This document shows, one piece after another, positions 36,191-45,215 of a DNA stretch of 64,000 nt. A model generated the notes under the pieces. It saw only the letters and a list, made by a program, of their open reading frames with translations, was not told the origin of the DNA and did no database searches. Location of the stretch: the NCBI RefSeq assembly GCF_018802605.1, contig NZ_CP069161.1, positions 1-64,000 of the forward strand, written 5' to 3'. The translations under genes were made by a program, and so were the position numbers. Source of the DNA: Paludibacterium paludis. Lineage in GTDB: Bacteria > Pseudomonadota > Gammaproteobacteria > Burkholderiales > Chromobacteriaceae. Position 1 is the stretch's first letter. Every line of letters starts with the position of its first letter.

Positions 36191-36886
36191 TCAGAACGGC
36201 CAGAGCGCCCGCCGCGGCGCGCCTTCCTGATCCTTGATGAACTCCTTGCCCGCATAGCCCTTCGGACACGCGATGTCGTCCAGCGGCGTCACCTTCAGGT
36301 TGCGGAAGTCCACCTCGCCATTGGCCCGCAAGCCCAGCGTGCCGTAGCCCAGGCTCTCGTCGGTATTGCGCAGCATCGGCTTGCCGTCGACCCAGACCGT
36401 CACCTGCTTGTTGCAGACCGTCGCATCCAGATGGAACGGCGTCCCTTCCTTCATGTTGATGGCGGCGACCGCATGCATCGGCCGCCCCTTGTCCACCTCC
36501 GGCAGCTTCATCCAGCCCCGTCCGGTGGACAGGGTATGGTCGATGCTGTACAGCACCACCCGGGTGAACAGGGTGTCGTGCCAGGAGAGCATCAGTTCAC
36601 CGAGCACCCCGCGATTCACCGTAATGGTCGCTTGCACGCGATAGTCGGCCGGCAGGGTCACCCGGCCGCGCAAGGCCGCCATCTCGGTGCCGGAGCAACT
36701 GCTCGCCCGGGTCTTGCCGGTCAGGCAGCTGCCGGTGATGGTGCCGTCCTCGAGCACGCGCCACTGGCCCCGCTCGATTTTCCACAGGGAGGCGAAGTTG
36801 TCGGGACGAGAATCGGAGTAGCTGGCGCAACCGGCCAGCAAAGCGCCGGCCGCGATGGCCAGCAAAGCAGTCATTCGAGTCTTCAT
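36191..36886 (-). CDS. Putative lipoprotein with LamG/DUF1080-like fold
   Basis: 231 residues. Lipoprotein signal with lipobox LLAGC (Cys20). The body resembles concanavalin/DUF1080-type sugar-binding or hydrolase-like domains: WKIERGQWRVLEDGTITG near the start and GTLGLRANGEVDFRNLKVTPL near the end, the common signature of this fold. It is likely an envelope lipoprotein. Ligand or enzymatic activity cannot be assigned. Confidence 0.75.
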   Translation of the reverse strand: MKTRMTALLAIAAGALLAGCASYSDSRPDNFASLWKIERGQWRVLEDGTITGSCLTGKTRASSCSGTEMAALRGRVTLPADYRVQATITVNRGVLGELMLSWHDTLFTRVVLYSIDHTLSTGRGWMKLPEVDKGRPMHAVAAINMKEGTPFHLDATVCNKQVTVWVDGKPMLRNTDESLGYGTLGLRANGEVDFRNLKVTPLDDIACPKGYAGKEFIKDQEGAPRRALWPF

Positions 36887-37109
36887 CGCACCAGTCTACC
36901 CTGCCTCGCCGGATCAATCATCCCAACTAAAAACAATAACGGCACAAACCAAAAAACATATTTCGACGCTGTGCACCATGACCCGCCGTTGCATGCCGCG
37001 CAAGCCGGAATGAGCGACACGCCACAATTCACGGGTACGGGACATTGCGCCGGCGCGCCCGGGCTGCCAGACTCGGGCGCACGCTATCCCCCGCACAGAA
37101 ATACGCAAC

Positions 37110-37589
37110 ATGAAGCGACGTATCGGCGCCGGCACCTATCTGCTGGCCATGTCTTCCGCGACCCTGGTCTGGTCTTTGGCCATCCACGTGGCCTGCACCG
37201 GTCTCGCCGCAACGGGCCGGATCGGCGACTCAACGCTCACCACGCTCGTTTCCCTGTCGGGCACGCTGTTCGGCGTGGTGTTCTTCGCGCTATCGGCCGG
37301 ACGGCTGCGCGATCTGAATTTTCCCGGATGGGCGGTCAAGGTACTGTCTTTTCCGCTGATCGCCGTGATCATCCTGCCCTTGCTGTGCTTCTTGTCCGGT
37401 TCTCGTTGGGATCACGAGTACGGCGAGGCGCCGCAGCCCTCGGGCCCCCTGAAAACCGGCCTCGCCTTCATGCTGTTCCTGGTCGCGATTTTTGCCGCCA
37501 ACTCGGCCGTGCTGAGCTATTACCACACCCGCTATCAGTTGCGACACGCGCCTTATCCCGCGACGGAGCGGACAATGCGCGAAGGCTGA
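37110..37589 (+). CDS. DUF805-like inner-membrane protein
   Basis: 159 residues with about four hydrophobic segments. The middle SAGRLRDLNFPGWAVKVL followed by a hydrophobic helix and HEYGEAP matches the DUF805 pattern (R-L-x-D-x-N-x-x-G-W ... YG). Function of the family is unknown. It has its own 223-base upstream gap and converges with the AraC gene. Confidence 0.7.
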   Translation: MKRRIGAGTYLLAMSSATLVWSLAIHVACTGLAATGRIGDSTLTTLVSLSGTLFGVVFFALSAGRLRDLNFPGWAVKVLSFPLIAVIILPLLCFLSGSRWDHEYGEAPQPSGPLKTGLAFMLFLVAIFAANSAVLSYYHTRYQLRHAPYPATERTMREG

Positions 37590-37737
37590 CGCCCGGGGTA
37601 CGCGGCCGCCCGGCACGCGGCATCGGTGAGCGCCGGCCATGTCGCGGGCCATCCCGGACTGTGCGCGCGCTGCGACAGTAATCTGCACGGGAAGGGAGAG
37701 ACGCGGACGCACTGCTGAACGCCGCGGCGGCGGCGCT

Positions 37738-38457
37738 TCACGCCGGGTCGAACCACGCTCCGGGAGGCCGGCCCAGGTATTTTTTGAACATGGCGATGAA
37801 AGCGCTGACGCTCTGGTAGCCCATATCGAGCGCCACGACGGTGACCGCAGCGCCGGCCGCCAGCCGCTCCATGGCGAGCAGCAGCCGCGCTTGCTGGCGC
37901 CATTGCCCGACGCTCCATCCCGTTTCCGCGGCGAACCGCCGCGTCAGGGTCCTGCGCGTCATGCCAAGCCGGCGGGCCCAGTCATCCAGTCCGGTATCGT
38001 CGTCCGGGCGGCGCAGAAGCTCCGCCGCCAGTCCGGCAAGACGCGGATCGGCCGGCATCGGCAGATTCAGGGGCTGGTCCGGCTCCCGGCCCAGCGCGTC
38101 GGCCAACACCAGCGCATAGCACTCCGGCACGGAGTCGAAACGGCGCAACGTGTCGAGCAGCGCCGTCAGCAGCGGCGTGCGGCGGATCACCCTCAGGCGA
38201 TCCGGCCAATACCGCCGGCTCCAGGCTTCGTCGACGTACAGGTTCAGCCCCTCGGTTCGGGCATGGAACACCGCCCCGTGCGTCACCCCGGGAGGGATCC
38301 AGCCCAGGCACCCGGGAGGCATGACCCAGCGCCGGCCGTCCGCGACCGCGCTGACAAGCCCGGCACGCACGGCGAACAACTGCCCCTGCGGATGGGTGTG
38401 CGGCATCGCTTCATGCGACGCATCGTGATGCAGATCGCGGATCGCCAGCAGTGTCAT
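37738..38457 (-). CDS. AraC-family regulator with N-terminal cupin domain
   Basis: 239 residues: cupin sensor (about 10-80, HTHPQGQLFAV and WIPPGVTHGAV) and C-terminal double HTH (about 135-235, LDDWARRLGMTRRTLTRRFA and VALDMGYQSVSAFIAMFKKYLG). This short layout is typical of regulators that control a neighbouring transporter or enzyme. It is divergent from the IMPase-like gene, its most likely target, with about 100 bases between them. Confidence 0.92.
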   Translation of the reverse strand: MTLLAIRDLHHDASHEAMPHTHPQGQLFAVRAGLVSAVADGRRWVMPPGCLGWIPPGVTHGAVFHARTEGLNLYVDEAWSRRYWPDRLRVIRRTPLLTALLDTLRRFDSVPECYALVLADALGREPDQPLNLPMPADPRLAGLAAELLRRPDDDTGLDDWARRLGMTRRTLTRRFAAETGWSVGQWRQQARLLLAMERLAAGAAVTVVALDMGYQSVSAFIAMFKKYLGRPPGAWFDPA

Positions 38458-38559
38458 GACAGGATTGGCCCGATTGCACTATCGAATATCATTTTAGCGC
38501 AAGCGGGTCATTTTGCCGTGGAGGATACTGCGAACTTCCCTTGTGACATCAGGAGTCGC

Positions 38560-39381
38560 ATGATGCAAGCCCAATCGCTCCCCACCCCCCGGGATCTTGA
38601 CCGGCTGTCCGCTTTGCTTCACCAGCAGGGCCAATGGCTGCGCGGGAGGCAGCCCGGCCGGGCCATGGCCGACCGGTCCGCCATGGCCCGCTGTTTCGAT
38701 ACCGCCGCGGAACAGGCATCGCAGGCGCTGCGCGCCGCGCTGACGGCGTGGTGGCCGGACATTCCCTTCGCGCGCACCGAGTCCGACCCACGGCGCCCCC
38801 CAGGGAGTCGGCACGGCATCTTCTGGCTGTGCGACCCGATCGACGGCGCCGTCCAGTACCTGTGCGGTCTTCCGATGTGGACCTGCGCGCTGACGCTGGT
38901 CGTGGACGGTGCGCCGCGCGTGGCCATCATCGCCGATCCGACCGGCGGGCATCTGTACCGGGCTTTCGCCGGCCATGGCGCGGAATGCGGCGGCGAGCGC
39001 CTGACATGCGGAACGGGCCGGGACCCGAGCCTCGCCACCCTGGGAACAAGTTTCCCGAATCACCCGAAACGACCGCAAACCGATACCGACCGGTTTCTGT
39101 CGCACCTCGGGCGCGTCATTCCCCATGTCTTCGCCCAGCGCTGGATCGGCTCGGCCACCCTGTCCCTGGCGCTTGTCGCCCGTGGTGTGCTGGACGGCTA
39201 CTGGGAAGTGGGAGGCGACGAGTCCGACTGGCTGCCGGGCAGCCTGATCGCCCGGGAGGCCGGCGCCCTCGTCACGCCGCTGACCGCCGGCACCGGCATC
39301 CTGGCGGCCGATCCCGCCCTTCACGCGCAGCTGGCGCATACGCTGCGGGGGAGCGAACCCGAAAACCCGCGAAGCGCATAA
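38560..39381 (+). CDS. Inositol monophosphatase-family protein with altered motif
   Basis: 273 residues from ATG 38560 (AGGAG upstream; a second ATG follows at once). Motif DPIDG at 92-96 is present, but the next residue is Ala where the family has Thr (DPIDGT). The second metal motif, usually WDxAAG, appears as SDWLPGSLIAREAGALV. Members hydrolyse phosphate from inositol phosphates, fructose-1,6-bisphosphate or PAP. The changed motif I may alter metal binding or activity. It is regulated, probably, by the divergent AraC gene. Confidence 0.82.
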   Translation: MMQAQSLPTPRDLDRLSALLHQQGQWLRGRQPGRAMADRSAMARCFDTAAEQASQALRAALTAWWPDIPFARTESDPRRPPGSRHGIFWLCDPIDGAVQYLCGLPMWTCALTLVVDGAPRVAIIADPTGGHLYRAFAGHGAECGGERLTCGTGRDPSLATLGTSFPNHPKRPQTDTDRFLSHLGRVIPHVFAQRWIGSATLSLALVARGVLDGYWEVGGDESDWLPGSLIAREAGALVTPLTAGTGILAADPALHAQLAHTLRGSEPENPRSA

Positions 39382-39415
39382 AGCCGGAACGGACACGACC
39401 GCGCCGGAAATCGCG

Positions 39416-40294
39416 TCATCCGGCGCCGTTTTCAACCCGCGCCAGGAGCCAGTCGAACAGGGTTTGCGCCACAGCGGCGAGCGGCACGTCGGCAAGACGC
39501 ACCAGGTAGTAGGCAAAGGGCGTCTCGAGCGCGGGCAGATCGGCGGTCACCAGCCGCCCGGCGGCGAGCTCCCGGCTCACCATGGCGCGCTTGGCCAGAG
39601 CGAAGCCGCGGCCGGCCAGCGCGGCCTCGATCACGGCGTTCGACTCGGAAAACACGATCCCTCTGGAGCAATCGATATCCCGCGCTCCGACGGCTTCGCA
39701 CCACAGCCGCCAATCGTCGCGCTTCTCATCGTGAAGCAGCCGGTCGGCGACAATGTCGCCGATCGACAGAACGTGACGCGACGATGCCAGATCAGGGTGG
39801 CAGACGGGAATCAGGTCGTCGGCGATCAGCCGCGTCGACACCAGTCCCTCATACTCCCCGAGCCCGTGCCGGATGGCGAAGTCGACGGGCTCGCGGGCCA
39901 GATCGACAAGACGGTTCGTGGTGATGACGTGAACATCGAGATCGGGGCGCGCGCTCAGGAAATCCTGCAGGCGGGGCGTCAGCCACTGCACGCCGAACGT
40001 CGGAGTACAGCTGACCCGGATGGTCCGGCGTTCCTCGGTCAGCCGCCGCGTGGCGCGCTCGATGAGCGTCAGCGCCTCCTGGCAGGCCGCGAAGTAATCC
40101 CGCCCGTCCGCCGTCAGGGACAAGCCGCGCGGCCGGCGCTCGAACAAGGTCCGGCCCAATGCGTCCTCGAGTTTGCGCACTTGCTGGGACACGGCGCCGG
40201 ATGTCACATGCAGTTCATGCGCGGCGTGCTTGACACTCAGATGGCGCGCCACGGCTTCGAAAAAGCGGATGGCGACGAGCGAAGGCAGTTGCAT
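39416..40294 (-). CDS. LysR-family regulator (GcvA-like)
   Basis: 292 residues from ATG 40294; an upstream frame extension to 40357 adds 21 atypical residues. HTH_1 domain (LPSLVAIRFFEAVARHLSV, AAHELHVTSGAVSQQVRKLE) and LysR substrate domain. The Leu-x-Ala-x-x-x-Phe-Glu-Ala start is the GcvA-type subgroup. It is divergent from the DMT exporter gene with about 117 bases between, the usual arrangement for a LysR protein and its target. Confidence 0.93.
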   Translation of the reverse strand: MQLPSLVAIRFFEAVARHLSVKHAAHELHVTSGAVSQQVRKLEDALGRTLFERRPRGLSLTADGRDYFAACQEALTLIERATRRLTEERRTIRVSCTPTFGVQWLTPRLQDFLSARPDLDVHVITTNRLVDLAREPVDFAIRHGLGEYEGLVSTRLIADDLIPVCHPDLASSRHVLSIGDIVADRLLHDEKRDDWRLWCEAVGARDIDCSRGIVFSESNAVIEAALAGRGFALAKRAMVSRELAAGRLVTADLPALETPFAYYLVRLADVPLAAVAQTLFDWLLARVENGAG

Positions 40295-40411
40295 AGCGTT
40301 TAGCCCGACTAAATCGCGATTAAAAACAAATCGTTTGCGCTTCCCGCCTGCCGGCAAGAAACTTCAATCATCCATTCAACATGATTAAACAGGAAAGCGG
40401 AGGCCTGCGCC

Positions 40412-41335
40412 ATGCATCCAGCCAGTCTTGCCCGACTGATCGCGCTCGCCGCGCTGTGGGGCGGCAGTTTTCTTTTCATGCGTATCGCGGCTCCGGCGCT
40501 CGATGCCGTGCCGACGGCCTTCGGCCGGGTTCTACTTGGCGCGCTGGGGCTGCTCGGCCTTGCCGCGATCATGCGCATTCCATTGCGTTTTCAAGGCAAA
40601 TTCCCCGCCGCACTCGCCCTTGGCGTGATCAATTCGGGCATTCCCTTTCTGATGTACGCTTTCGCCGCCAAGGTTCTGCCGGCCGGTTACAGCGCCATCC
40701 TGAATGCGACAACACCGCTGATGGGCATTCTGATCGGGGTCACGGCATTCGGAGAGCGCCTGACGGCCGGCAAGGGCGGCGGTGTGCTTGTCGGTCTGGC
40801 GGGCGTCGCCATCCTGACCAGGACAGGCCCGTTCGAAGCGACAAACGCCCTGATATCCGGCGTCCTCGCCTGTCTTGTCGCGACAGCATGCTACGGGCTG
40901 GCCGGCTTCTTGACGAAACGCTGGATCAGCCAGCGCGGAGGGCTCGACAGCCGCATGGTCGCGCTGGGCAGCCAGATCGGCGCCACCTTGCTGCTGTTGC
41001 CTTTCGCTGGCTGGCAGATGGTGGCGCATCCGCCGGAACCTGGCCACATCGGCGGCGACGTATGGATCGCTATGCTGGCGCTGGGACTCGCCTGCACCTC
41101 CTTCGCCTATATGCTGTATTTCCGGCTGATCGCCGATGAGGGTCCGATGAAAGCCCTGACCGTCACCTTTCTGATCCCGCCTTTCGGCGTGCTGTGGGGA
41201 TGGCGGGTTCTGGGCGAAGCGGTGACGGCCGCCCATGCGGCCGGGGGTGGGTTGATCGCGCTCTCGCTGTGGCTGGTGCTCAGGCCGGAAACCGCGCGGC
41301 CGGCAGGCAAGGCGACCACCGGAGAAACGTCATGA
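40412..41335 (+). CDS. EamA/DMT-family transporter
   Basis: 307 residues with about ten hydrophobic segments and two EamA repeats, opening LARLIALAALWGGSFLFMRIA. Family members export amino acids, nucleosides or other metabolites. Start ATG 40412 has GGAGG upstream. The stop overlaps the next gene's start by ATGA, and the LysR gene is divergent, so these three probably form one regulated unit. Confidence 0.92.
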   Translation: MHPASLARLIALAALWGGSFLFMRIAAPALDAVPTAFGRVLLGALGLLGLAAIMRIPLRFQGKFPAALALGVINSGIPFLMYAFAAKVLPAGYSAILNATTPLMGILIGVTAFGERLTAGKGGGVLVGLAGVAILTRTGPFEATNALISGVLACLVATACYGLAGFLTKRWISQRGGLDSRMVALGSQIGATLLLLPFAGWQMVAHPPEPGHIGGDVWIAMLALGLACTSFAYMLYFRLIADEGPMKALTVTFLIPPFGVLWGWRVLGEAVTAAHAAGGGLIALSLWLVLRPETARPAGKATTGETS

Positions 41336-41709
41336 CGACAGAAACGGAACGGATTTTTATCAGCGCGGATCTGGTCGAAGGGGCGGAACCGCCCCATCCG
41401 CTTCTCGCGCAATGGCTCCGGCAGGGACGCTTGAGGGTCTGGCGCGCCAACACCGGCGGTCTGGCGGATCCGGCCGCCATGGAAACGGACTGCTCCCAAG
41501 AAGCCATGGCGCGGGCGGTGTCGGCGGCCCACATACGGGTCGCCGTTCTGGCAAGCAATGGCCAACCCGATGGCGACATGCTGACCGCCGCGTTGCGCGA
41601 CGCCGGAGTACATGTCTTTGGTGGCCACGAGCTGGACAGCGCCCAACGCTGCCTGGCCAATCCCGAACCCTCGCCCCGCGCCGCGCCTCGGGACGACTGG
41701 TCAATCTAG
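41332..41709 (+). CDS. Hypothetical protein coupled to the DMT transporter
   Basis: 125 residues from ATG 41332, which overlaps the transporter stop by ATGA and has GGAG upstream. Soluble, no signal peptide. It shows no motif I recognise; a segment AVSAAHIRVAVLASNGQPDGDM could be a small alpha/beta fold. Overlap suggests it serves the transporter unit. Confidence 0.7.
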   Translation: MTTETERIFISADLVEGAEPPHPLLAQWLRQGRLRVWRANTGGLADPAAMETDCSQEAMARAVSAAHIRVAVLASNGQPDGDMLTAALRDAGVHVFGGHELDSAQRCLANPEPSPRAAPRDDWSI

Positions 41710-41754
41710 CCGAGCGTCTTTCCCCAGTGAGAAAGGCCGGCGGCTGCGCGCCGG

Positions 41755-43353
41755 TCAGCCCTTGAGCATGTCGAGCGCGACGGCCTCGGCCACCTTGATC
41801 CCATCCACCCCGGCCGAGAGGATACCCCCGGCGTATCCGGCGCCTTCCCCGGCCGGGTACAGGCCGCGCACGTTAAGGCTCTGCAGGTCCTCCCCCCGGG
41901 TGATGCGCAGCGGCGAGCTGGTGCGGGTTTCCACGCCGGTCAGCACGGCGTCGTGCATGGCGAAACCCCGGATCTTGCGGTCGAAGGCGGGAATCGCCTC
42001 CCGGATCGCCGCGATCGCATAGTCCGGCAGCGCCGTGGCCAGATCGGTCAGGTGCACGCCGGGCTGATAGGACGGCACCACCGCGCCGAGCCGGGAGGAC
42101 GGCCGGCCGGCCAGAAAATCGCCGACCAGCTGGCCCGGCGCCTCGTACGTGCCGCCGCCAAGGACATAGGCGTGGCTTTCGAGCCGGCGCTGGAGGGCGA
42201 TGCCGGCCAGCGGACCGCCGGGGTAGTCCTCGGGCGTCAGGCCAACCACGATGCCCGCGTTGGCGTTGCGCTCGTTGCGCGAATACTGGCTCATGCCGTT
42301 GGTGACGACACGTCCCGGCTCCGACGTCGCGGCGACCACCTGGCCCCCCGGGCACATACAGAAGCTGTAGACCGAGCGGCCGTTGGAGGCGTGGTGCACC
42401 AGCTTGTAGTCGGCCGCGCCGAGAATCTCGTTGCCGGCGTATTTGCCCCAGCGCGCCTTGTCGATGAGGCTTTGCGGATGCTCGATGCGGAATCCCACCG
42501 AGAACGGCTTGGCTTCCATGAACACGCCACGCTCGTGCAGCATCTCGAAGGTGTCGCGCGCGCTGTGGCCCAGCGCCAGCACCACATGGTCGGAGCGGAT
42601 TTCCTCGCCGTCGGCCAGCGTCACGCCGCGCACCCGGCCGTCTTCGATCATGAGGTCGGTCACACGCTGCTGGAAGCGGATCTCGCCGCCCAGCGATTCG
42701 ATTTCGGCGCGCATCTTTTCCACCATGCTGACGAGGCGGAAAGTGCCGATGTGCGGCTTGGCCAGGTAGAGGATCTCCTCGGGCGCACCGGCCTTGACGA
42801 ACTCGGTGAGCACCTTGCGTCCGAGAAACTTCGGATCCTTGATCTGGCTGTAGAGCTTGCCGTCGGAAAAGGTACCCGCGCCGCCTTCGCCGAATTGCAC
42901 GTTCGATTCCGGATGCAGGGTGTTCTTGCGCCACAGGTCCCAGGTATCACGGGTGCGCTCGCGCACTTTCTTGCCGCGCTCGAGCACCAGCGGCCGGAAG
43001 CCCATCTGCGCGAGCAGCAGCGCCGCGAAAATCCCGCACGGGCCGAAGCCGATCACGACCGGACGGTGCGCCAGCGCGTCCGGCGCGCGGGCGACGAACT
43101 GGTAGCGGGTATCCGGTGTCGGCCCCACATGCGGGTCGCCGGCGAATTTTTCCAGGAGCGCCGCTTCCCCGGTCACCTCGATATCGACAATGTAGGTCAG
43201 CATCATCATCGATTTGCGCGCATCGTAGCTGCGCTTGAATACGGTGAATCCGGCAATCGCGGCGGGCGGGACGCCAAGGCGGGCGGCAATGGCGGCGGGG
43301 AGGTCGTCCGGCTGGTGCTCCAGCGGCAGCTTCAGTTCGGTAATGCGCAGCAT
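41755..43353 (-). CDS. NAD(P)/FAD-dependent oxidoreductase (COG2509-type)
   Basis: 532 residues from ATG 43353; the open frame extends to 43749 but the family begins MLRITELKLPL. An N-terminal ferredoxin-like part (1-90, FKRSYDARK) precedes the dinucleotide fold VVIGFGPCGIFAALLLAQM and the ending AGYAGGILSAGVDGIKVAEA. These match the uncharacterised FAD-dependent dehydrogenases of COG2509. The substrate is unknown. It converges with the small gene upstream at 41709. Confidence 0.9.
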   Translation of the reverse strand: MLRITELKLPLEHQPDDLPAAIAARLGVPPAAIAGFTVFKRSYDARKSMMMLTYIVDIEVTGEAALLEKFAGDPHVGPTPDTRYQFVARAPDALAHRPVVIGFGPCGIFAALLLAQMGFRPLVLERGKKVRERTRDTWDLWRKNTLHPESNVQFGEGGAGTFSDGKLYSQIKDPKFLGRKVLTEFVKAGAPEEILYLAKPHIGTFRLVSMVEKMRAEIESLGGEIRFQQRVTDLMIEDGRVRGVTLADGEEIRSDHVVLALGHSARDTFEMLHERGVFMEAKPFSVGFRIEHPQSLIDKARWGKYAGNEILGAADYKLVHHASNGRSVYSFCMCPGGQVVAATSEPGRVVTNGMSQYSRNERNANAGIVVGLTPEDYPGGPLAGIALQRRLESHAYVLGGGTYEAPGQLVGDFLAGRPSSRLGAVVPSYQPGVHLTDLATALPDYAIAAIREAIPAFDRKIRGFAMHDAVLTGVETRTSSPLRITRGEDLQSLNVRGLYPAGEGAGYAGGILSAGVDGIKVAEAVALDMLKG

Positions 43354-43567
43354 CGGTACTTTCCAAAAACCAGGGGTTGGTGTCGATTCAACAACCCTCC
43401 ATTGTAACGGTTGCGCAGGCGCAAGAGAAATGCCGGCCTTGAAACCACCTGTCCTTTGTGCCGTTCGCAGGCGCCGCCGGGGACGGCTATAAACAATTTC
43501 ACCCGATTTCTCGTAATCCGGCCGTCGCCGACCGGCTGGCCGGGCAGTCCTGATGAGGGCCCTTGGC

Positions 43568-45187
43568 ATGCATCCTGCCACCCACATCCTGTTGACCGGC
43601 TCCGAGCGTATCGCCATGCCGGGCTCGCACCTTCTCGGGCGCACCGACCCGGATGAGCATATCGACATCACCGTCAAAGTGCGCCGGGCGCATCCTCTTC
43701 CCGATTTGTCATGCCGGCCGGACGACGTGCTCGGACGCGACGACTTCACCGAACGGTATGGCGCGGCGAGCGGCGACCTGCAGGCGGTTGTCGACGCGCT
43801 GGGTTGTTACGGATTGAACCTGACGGCCATGAACGGCACCACCCGCACGGTGCGCCTGGCCGGTCCGTCCTCGGCCATGGAAGCGGCATTCGCCACGCAA
43901 CTGGCGGATTACGCCCATCCGTCCGGACGCTTTCGCGGCCGCCTTGGGCCACTCGCCATTCCCCGCGAGCTTGACGGCATCGTCGAAGGCGTCTTCGGAC
44001 TCGACACGCGCCGCGTCGTCAAGCGCCGCTGGCAGGCCATGAAACATCTGGACGACGCGCGTGACACCGCCGCATCGCGGGACTGGTTTTACCCGGGAGA
44101 GGTGGCCAGCGCCTACCAGTTTCCGCACGGCGACGGCAAAGGCCAAATCGTCGCCCTGCTCGAATTCGGCGGCGGATACTTCAGCCGCGACCTGACCGAA
44201 TTCTGCCGGGAAACCGGCATACCGGTGCCGACCGTGATCCCGCAAAGCATCGACGCCACACCGACCAACCGGCGCGACGGCGCGCAAAGCGAAGTGATGC
44301 TCGACATCGAGATCATCGCCGGCCTCTGTCCGGCCGCCACCATTCCGGTCTATTTCGGCGCGGGCACCGAACAGGGCTGGGTGGATGCGTTCGATGCGGC
44401 ATTGCACAATCCGGATTATCCGGCGCATGTCATCTCCATCAGTTGGGGCAACTCCGAGGACCACGGAGCCTGGACGCCGATGGCGATCAGGGTGATCAAC
44501 GACAGCCTGATGGAAGCGGCCCTGCTGGGAGTCACCGTATGCGCGGCCAGCGGCGACGACGGTTCGGACGATCAGGTCGGGGACGGTCTGGCCCATGCGG
44601 ATTTTCCGGCGGCGAGTCCCTATGTGCTGGCCGTGGGCGGCACACGCCTGGCCCGGCGCGACGGCGGCTTCGAGGAAACCGCCTGGATGGAGGGCATCGG
44701 CCTGCGCCAGAGAGGAGGAGGCTGCACCGGAGGCGGCGTCAGCCGCCTGTTCGCCTGCCCGCCCTGGCAGCAGGATGTGGCGGTCGAATCGGTCAACCCC
44801 GGCGCGGGCACTGGCCGTTGCGTGCCCGATGTGGCGGCCAACGCGAGCCTGGACACCGGCTATTTCATCGTGGTCGACGGCAAGCGCGGCATCAGCGGGG
44901 GCACCAGCGCGGCCGCGCCGGTCTGGGCGGCGCTGGTCGCGCGCGTCAACCAGCAACTGGGCGGCATGGAAACGGTCGGTTACCTGACCCCGCTGCTGTA
45001 CCAGCACACGGCAGGCGGCCAGACACTCGGCGCCCTGGGATGCCACGAAATCACCCGGGGCAACAATATCACCGCGACGGCCGGCGGCTACGCCGCGGGT
45101 CCGGGCTACAACGCCGTGGCAGGCTGGGGCAGCCCGATGGGCCTCTCCCTGCTGTCGGTGCTGCGGCCGGCGCTCGGCCACCACTAG
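43568..45187 (+). CDS. Sedolisin/kumamolisin-type S53 serine-carboxyl peptidase
   Basis: 539 residues from ATG 43568 (ATG 43553 is an alternative). The pro-kumamolisin activation domain (about 30-150, FTERYGAASGDL) is followed by the catalytic domain with Glu242-x3-Asp246 (SEVMLDIE), oxyanion Asp330 (AASGDDG) and nucleophile Ser447 (SGGTSAAAP). The full catalytic set is present. These are acid proteases that mature by autocleavage. I see no classical signal peptide, so the export route is unclear. The gamma-glutamyltransferase gene follows after 28 bases. Confidence 0.93.
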   Translation: MHPATHILLTGSERIAMPGSHLLGRTDPDEHIDITVKVRRAHPLPDLSCRPDDVLGRDDFTERYGAASGDLQAVVDALGCYGLNLTAMNGTTRTVRLAGPSSAMEAAFATQLADYAHPSGRFRGRLGPLAIPRELDGIVEGVFGLDTRRVVKRRWQAMKHLDDARDTAASRDWFYPGEVASAYQFPHGDGKGQIVALLEFGGGYFSRDLTEFCRETGIPVPTVIPQSIDATPTNRRDGAQSEVMLDIEIIAGLCPAATIPVYFGAGTEQGWVDAFDAALHNPDYPAHVISISWGNSEDHGAWTPMAIRVINDSLMEAALLGVTVCAASGDDGSDDQVGDGLAHADFPAASPYVLAVGGTRLARRDGGFEETAWMEGIGLRQRGGGCTGGGVSRLFACPPWQQDVAVESVNPGAGTGRCVPDVAANASLDTGYFIVVDGKRGISGGTSAAAPVWAALVARVNQQLGGMETVGYLTPLLYQHTAGGQTLGALGCHEITRGNNITATAGGYAAGPGYNAVAGWGSPMGLSLLSVLRPALGHH

Positions 45188-45215
45188 TCCGTGCCCCGCC
45201 GCGAAGGAGATCTTC

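Noticed and set aside
37639..38559. N-terminal 307-codon extension of the IMPase-like frame
   Set aside because: It is antisense to the AraC gene, and an AGGAG site precedes the ATG at 38560.
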